In this document: in pieces, positions 5,995 through 8,533 of the stretch
Numbering within the stretch: position 1 is the first letter of the stretch
How the letters are laid out: every line of letters starts with the position of its first letter
Assembly: GCA_021810175.1 (NCBI GenBank)
Contig: JAJZJJ010000092.1
Span: forward strand, 1-8,533
DNA length: 8,533 nt
Direction of reading: 5' to 3'
From: Acidobacteriota bacterium
GTDB lineage: Bacteria; Acidobacteriota; Terriglobia; Terriglobales; Acidobacteriaceae
The notes under the pieces: generated by a model
What the model was told of the DNA's origin: nothing
Databases searched by the model: none
The model's input: the letters and a program-made list of their open reading frames with translations, nothing else
Position numbers and translations under genes: made by a program

Positions 5995-7209
5995 TCAGAG
6001 GATGGAGAGCTGCTTCGCGGTTTTGACGATGATGTCGAGGGCCTGATCGAGCTGGGCGCGGTTGTGCTCGCTGGTCATGATGGTGCGGATGCGGGCTTTG
6101 CCTTCCGGGACGGTGGGGAAGGCGATGCCGGTGGCCATGACGCCCGCGTCGAAGAGGGCGCGGGAAAAGTCCATGGTGAGACGGCCGTCGCCGATGATGA
6201 TGGGGGTGATGGGGGTTTCGCTGGCGGGTGTGGTGCGGCCACCGGTGTCGAAGCCGGCGGCGGTGAGCTGCTCTTTGAAGTAGCGGGTGTTGTCCCAGAG
6301 GCGCTGGATGCGTTCGGGCTCGTTCTCAAGAATGTCAAAGGCGGCGATGCAGGTGGCGGCGACCGATGGCGGATGCGAGGTGGAGAAAAGGAACGGGCGC
6401 GCGCGATGGTAGAGGTAGTCGATGAGATCTTTGGAGCCGCAGACGTAGCCGCCGAGGGCGCCGATAGCCTTGGAGAGTGTGCCGACCTGGACGTCGACGC
6501 GTCCGTGGCAGTGGAAGTGATCCACGGAGCCGCGGCCGTTGCGTCCGAGGACGCCGGAGGCGTGGGCGTCGTCGACCATCATGATGGCGCCGTATTTTTC
6601 GGCGAGGTCGCAGAGCTTGTCGACGGGGCCGATGTCGCCGTCCATGGAGAAGACGCCATCGGTGATGATGAGCTTATGGCCGGGCTCGTTGGCGACTTCC
6701 TTGAGGAGTTCTTCGGCGTGGGCGACGTCTTTGTGGCGGAAGACCTTGATTTTGGCTCGTGAGAGGCGAGCGCCGTCGATGATGGAGGCGTGGTTGAGCT
6801 CGTCGGAGATGATGAAGTCTTCCTTGCCGAGGATGGCGGAGACGGTTCCGGCGTTGGCGGTGAAGCCGCTCTGGAAGACGACGCAGGCTTCGACATTTTT
6901 GAAGCGGGCGATTTTTTCTTCGAGCTCCATGTGGATTTTCATGGTGCCGGCGATGGTGCGGACAGCGCCGGAGCCGACGCCGTAGTCTTTGATGGCCTGG
7001 ATGGCGGCCTCGCGGAGTTTGGGGTGGTCGCAAAGGCCGAGGTAGTTGTTGGAGGCGAGGTTGATAACGTGCTTACCGTCGTAGGTGCAGACGGGTGCCT
7101 GAATGTCGTCGAGGATGCGGAGGCGGAAATGGGTGCCTTTGCGGCGGAGTTCGTCGAGCTGATCGGTGAGGTAACGGAGTTGCGGGCGCTCGGATAGAGT
7201 GTTAGCCAT
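5995..7209 (-). CDS. kbl: 2-amino-3-ketobutyrate CoA ligase / glycine C-acetyltransferase (alpha-oxoamine synthase)
   Basis: This cytoplasmic PLP enzyme converts 2-amino-3-ketobutyrate and CoA to glycine and acetyl-CoA, the second step of threonine degradation through threonine dehydrogenase. The start codon at 7209 gives 404 residues (E. coli Kbl has 398) and an N-terminus in register with the family. The longer open frame back to 7347 adds 46 unlike residues. Visible motifs are NNYLGLCDHP (54-63), VRTIAGTM (83-90), ISDELNHASIIDG (134-146, with H140 stacking on PLP), TDGVFSMDGD (183-192), VDDAHASGVLG (212-222, with D214 and H216), the PLP lysine K247 in GTLSKAIGALGGY, RPFLFSTS (271-278) and R375 in KARIRT. 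The middle is closer to the Bacillus-type Kbl as I remember it than to the E. coli type. 8-Amino-7-oxononanoate synthase (BioF) is a close relative and a dual role cannot be excluded. tdh is not in the window. No good Shine-Dalgarno is seen. Confidence 0.92.
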   Translation of the reverse strand: MANTLSERPQLRYLTDQLDELRRKGTHFRLRILDDIQAPVCTYDGKHVINLASNNYLGLCDHPKLREAAIQAIKDYGVGSGAVRTIAGTMKIHMELEEKIARFKNVEACVVFQSGFTANAGTVSAILGKEDFIISDELNHASIIDGARLSRAKIKVFRHKDVAHAEELLKEVANEPGHKLIITDGVFSMDGDIGPVDKLCDLAEKYGAIMMVDDAHASGVLGRNGRGSVDHFHCHGRVDVQVGTLSKAIGALGGYVCGSKDLIDYLYHRARPFLFSTSHPPSVAATCIAAFDILENEPERIQRLWDNTRYFKEQLTAAGFDTGGRTTPASETPITPIIIGDGRLTMDFSRALFDAGVMATGIAFPTVPEGKARIRTIMTSEHNRAQLDQALDIIVKTAKQLSIL

Positions 7210-7322
7210 AACGGGATATCGTACCGCAACTGGACAAAAGGGGTCATAAACAAAGGCTGGGCATGGGATTGGCGACGTTTTATGATGCAAGGATGAGGCG
7301 GGGGCGAGCCCGGCGCATGGCC

Positions 7323-7341
7323 GCCCGTATACAATACGGGC
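7323..7341. promoter_or_regulatory. perfect 8-3-8 palindrome, candidate operator between divergent genes
   Basis: GCCCGTAT (7323-7330), spacer ACA, and ATACGGGC (7334-7341) form a perfect dyad in the 171-bp space between kbl and the Ig-like gene. Its centre contains TACAAT (7330-7335), a five-of-six match to a -10 box reading toward the Ig-like gene. No -35 box is found 16-18 bp upstream. A dimeric repressor or activator bound here would control the plus-strand gene directly. There is no T-run, so it is not an intrinsic terminator. The binding protein is unknown. Confidence 0.5.
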
Positions 7342-7380
7342 AGACAACTCTACGCGGTGCAGGAAGCAGAGATTTTACGA

Positions 7381-8379
7381 ATGATTCGGCAGTTTTTTGA
7401 GGGCGCTGAAGAGCGCAAGTGGGGCGCGAAGTTTACGACAGCGCTTCTGACGATTCTGATGCTCCTTTCGTACACGGCTGCCCACGCGCAGCAGGTGACC
7501 CGGACCCAACTGGATACGAGTGCGCAGAACGGGAAGCTGACGTTTTCGGCGCGGGTTTCGGACCTGACGAGCGCGCCGCTGGAGACCGGTTCCGTGAGCT
7601 TTGAGACGGCGAAAGGTTCGCTGGGTTCGGCGTTTGTAGAGAATGGGAGAGCGTGGCTGACGGTGAGCTCGCTGCCGCCGGGCGTGAACCAGGTGACGGC
7701 GGTGTATCATCCGGCGACGACAGACTATGTGGCATCGGAGTCTTCCCCGGTAGCGGCTGCGAACCCGAGTACGACCTCGACGGTGCCGAGCTTCAATGTA
7801 ACGGCGAGCCCCACGTCGGCGACGGTGACGGCAGGAAGCTTCGCATCGATTCAACTGACGGTGAATTCGGTGAATGGCTTTGACGGCACGGTGGACCTTT
7901 CGTGCTCGAGTCTGCCGTCGCACGCCACCTGTACGTTTACGCCGGTGTCTGTGGAACCGAAGGCGAACGGATCTGCGACCAGCACATTGCAGATCCAGAC
8001 GATGGCCCATTCGGGCGTATCAAAGAATGTGACGCCCGCGGGAATGCCCTTCCACCGGAGCGGCACGGCTTACCTGGCGTTTCTGCTGCCGGGAGGGATC
8101 GCGCTGTTCGGCGTGTTCGCGCTGCGGCGCAAGCATGGCAACGCACTGCGGATGCTGGGTCTGGTGGCGCTGCTGGCGGTATGCAGCGCTGGGCTGACAG
8201 CGTGCGGAGCGCGCTATGGATACCTGCTGCACAAGCCGTTCCCGAATTTCGGGACGCCGTCGGGGACGTTCTCGGTGGTGGTGTCGGCGTATTCGTCGAA
8301 CGGCACAAGCGTGGAGCAGGCGACGTCCACCAGTTCGAATTGCACGGGCGCGGTGTGCATCGCGCTGACGGTGAAATAG
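7381..8379 (+). CDS. exported Ig-like domain protein with C-terminal membrane module
   Basis: No enzymatic function is recognised; an envelope-surface structural or adhesive role is inference. The ATG at 7381 gives 332 residues. A GTG at 7357 is in frame but lacks a ribosome site, while AGGAAG lies 14 nt before 7381, which is rather far. The signal segment is at about 16-37 (TTALLTILMLLSYTAAHAQQ). A first Ig-like domain (about 40-125, with GSVSFETAKGSLGSA and VTAVYHPATTDY) resembles bacterial Ig-like type 3 repeats. A second (about 138-208) has SATVTAGSFASIQLTV and GFDGTVDLSCSSLPSHATCTF. Then come a transmembrane helix (229-248) followed by RRK, a second hydrophobic segment (257-275) ending in the lipobox-like LTAC, and a short beta-rich tail (GTPSGTFSVVVSAY). 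From memory this C-terminal module occurs at the end of many longer acidobacterial proteins, so this one would be a minimal version. The gene is divergent from kbl. Confidence 0.85.
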   Translation: MIRQFFEGAEERKWGAKFTTALLTILMLLSYTAAHAQQVTRTQLDTSAQNGKLTFSARVSDLTSAPLETGSVSFETAKGSLGSAFVENGRAWLTVSSLPPGVNQVTAVYHPATTDYVASESSPVAAANPSTTSTVPSFNVTASPTSATVTAGSFASIQLTVNSVNGFDGTVDLSCSSLPSHATCTFTPVSVEPKANGSATSTLQIQTMAHSGVSKNVTPAGMPFHRSGTAYLAFLLPGGIALFGVFALRRKHGNALRMLGLVALLAVCSAGLTACGARYGYLLHKPFPNFGTPSGTFSVVVSAYSSNGTSVEQATSTSSNCTGAVCIALTVK

Positions 8380-8403
8380 GCCAAGACGAACCTGCAAAAG
8401 CGA

Positions 8404-8426
8404 AGGCCGGAGCGATGCTCCGGCCT
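8404..8426. terminator. perfect 10-bp hairpin after the Ig-like gene
   Basis: AGGCCGGAGC (8404-8413) and GCTCCGGCCT (8417-8426) pair perfectly around a 3-nt loop, 25 nt after the stop codon at 8379. No T-run follows, so by itself it is a weak intrinsic terminator. It is the first of two tandem hairpins. Confidence 0.6.
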
Positions 8427-8439
8427 CAGACTGCTGACG

Positions 8440-8463
8440 AACCCCACCATTTTGGTGGGGTTT
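8440..8463. terminator. second tandem hairpin with T-rich tail, probable bidirectional terminator
   Basis: AACCCCACCA (8440-8449) and TGGTGGGGTT (8453-8462) form a perfect 10-bp stem with a 3-nt loop, followed by T, G and TTATT. It should end plus-strand transcription from the Ig-like gene. The stem starts with AA on both strands, so it could also serve a minus-strand gene entering from the right. Confidence 0.7.
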
Positions 8464-8481
8464 GTTATTGGGCGTGAGATT

Positions 8482-8533
8482 TCAGCTTGGTCTGTTGAAG
8501 AGTGCGGTGATGAGCTGATATCGGCGTAGTTGA
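8482..8533 (-). CDS. possible 3' end of a minus-strand gene running off the right edge
   Basis: On the minus strand one frame reads QLRRYQLITALFNRPS and then a TGA at 8484-8482, which looks like an ordinary protein C-terminus. It would converge on the Ig-like gene with the two hairpins between them, a sensible arrangement. Only 16 codons are visible and the other minus frames are also open for a while, so neither the frame nor the existence of the gene is certain. No product can be named. Confidence 0.25.
   Translation of the reverse strand, partial: QLRRYQLITALFNRPS

Noticed and set aside
6064..6762. 232-codon open frame on the plus strand opposite kbl
   Set aside because: It is made mostly of Gly, Ala, Asp, Glu and Val, the complement of kbl codons. 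kbl itself has every family motif.
7210..7347. N-terminal extension of kbl by 46 residues
   Set aside because: The extension is unlike any Kbl N-terminus and would run through the divergent promoter region and the palindrome. The start at 7209 aligns with the family.
1..8533. CRISPR array, tRNA or rRNA gene, insertion sequence, phage or defence system
   Set aside because: No regularly spaced repeats, no tRNA-like cloverleaf, no transposase or integrase and no known defence domain were seen on either strand.

Overview
This GC-rich window looks like ordinary chromosome from a member of the Acidobacteriota, most likely class Terriglobia (Acidobacterium, Granulicella, Edaphobacter or Terriglobus type). 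That placement is inference. It rests on a DUF6599-like secreted protein, a cysteine-free M13 peptidase, and an Ig-like protein whose C-terminal half (Ig domain, transmembrane segment with RRK, second hydrophobic segment ending in LTACG, short beta-rich tail) I remember as typical of acidobacterial secreted proteins. I see no rRNA, tRNA, CRISPR array, insertion sequence or phage gene.

Layout from left to right. (1) The last two thirds of a DHA2/EmrB-type multidrug efflux permease, cut by the left edge, is followed after 48 bp by a DUF6599-like exported, membrane-anchored protein on the same strand. (2) A 412-bp gap follows. It holds a strong sigma70-type promoter (TTGACA, 17 bp, TAGTAT) and, about 60 nt after the expected transcription start, a near-perfect intrinsic terminator. 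Between that terminator and the next gene is a hairpin beside the ribosome binding site. This gap either makes an sRNA of about 85 nt or is an attenuator-like leader for the downstream gene. (3) A complete M13 zinc metallopeptidase (neprilysin/PepO family) with its own terminator. (4) A six-helix membrane protein of the DUF1295/isoprenylcysteine methyltransferase type. (5) Convergent to it, across a bidirectional hairpin, a 2-amino-3-ketobutyrate CoA ligase (kbl) on the minus strand. (6) Divergent from kbl, across a 171-bp region with a perfect 8-3-8 palindrome on a -10-like box, a secreted Ig-like protein. (7) Two tandem hairpins close the window, and beyond them there may be the tail of another minus-strand gene.

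The genes do not form one pathway. Several are envelope proteins: efflux permease, DUF6599-like anchor protein, exported M13 peptidase, membrane methyltransferase-like protein and Ig-like protein. kbl belongs to threonine/glycine metabolism and stands without tdh in this window. I found no evidence for a new multi-gene system. The parts most worth a second look are the leader/sRNA region at 2737-2938, the palindrome at 7323-7341, the cysteine-free M13 enzyme with an altered NAxY substrate motif, and the internal lipobox of the Ig-like protein.
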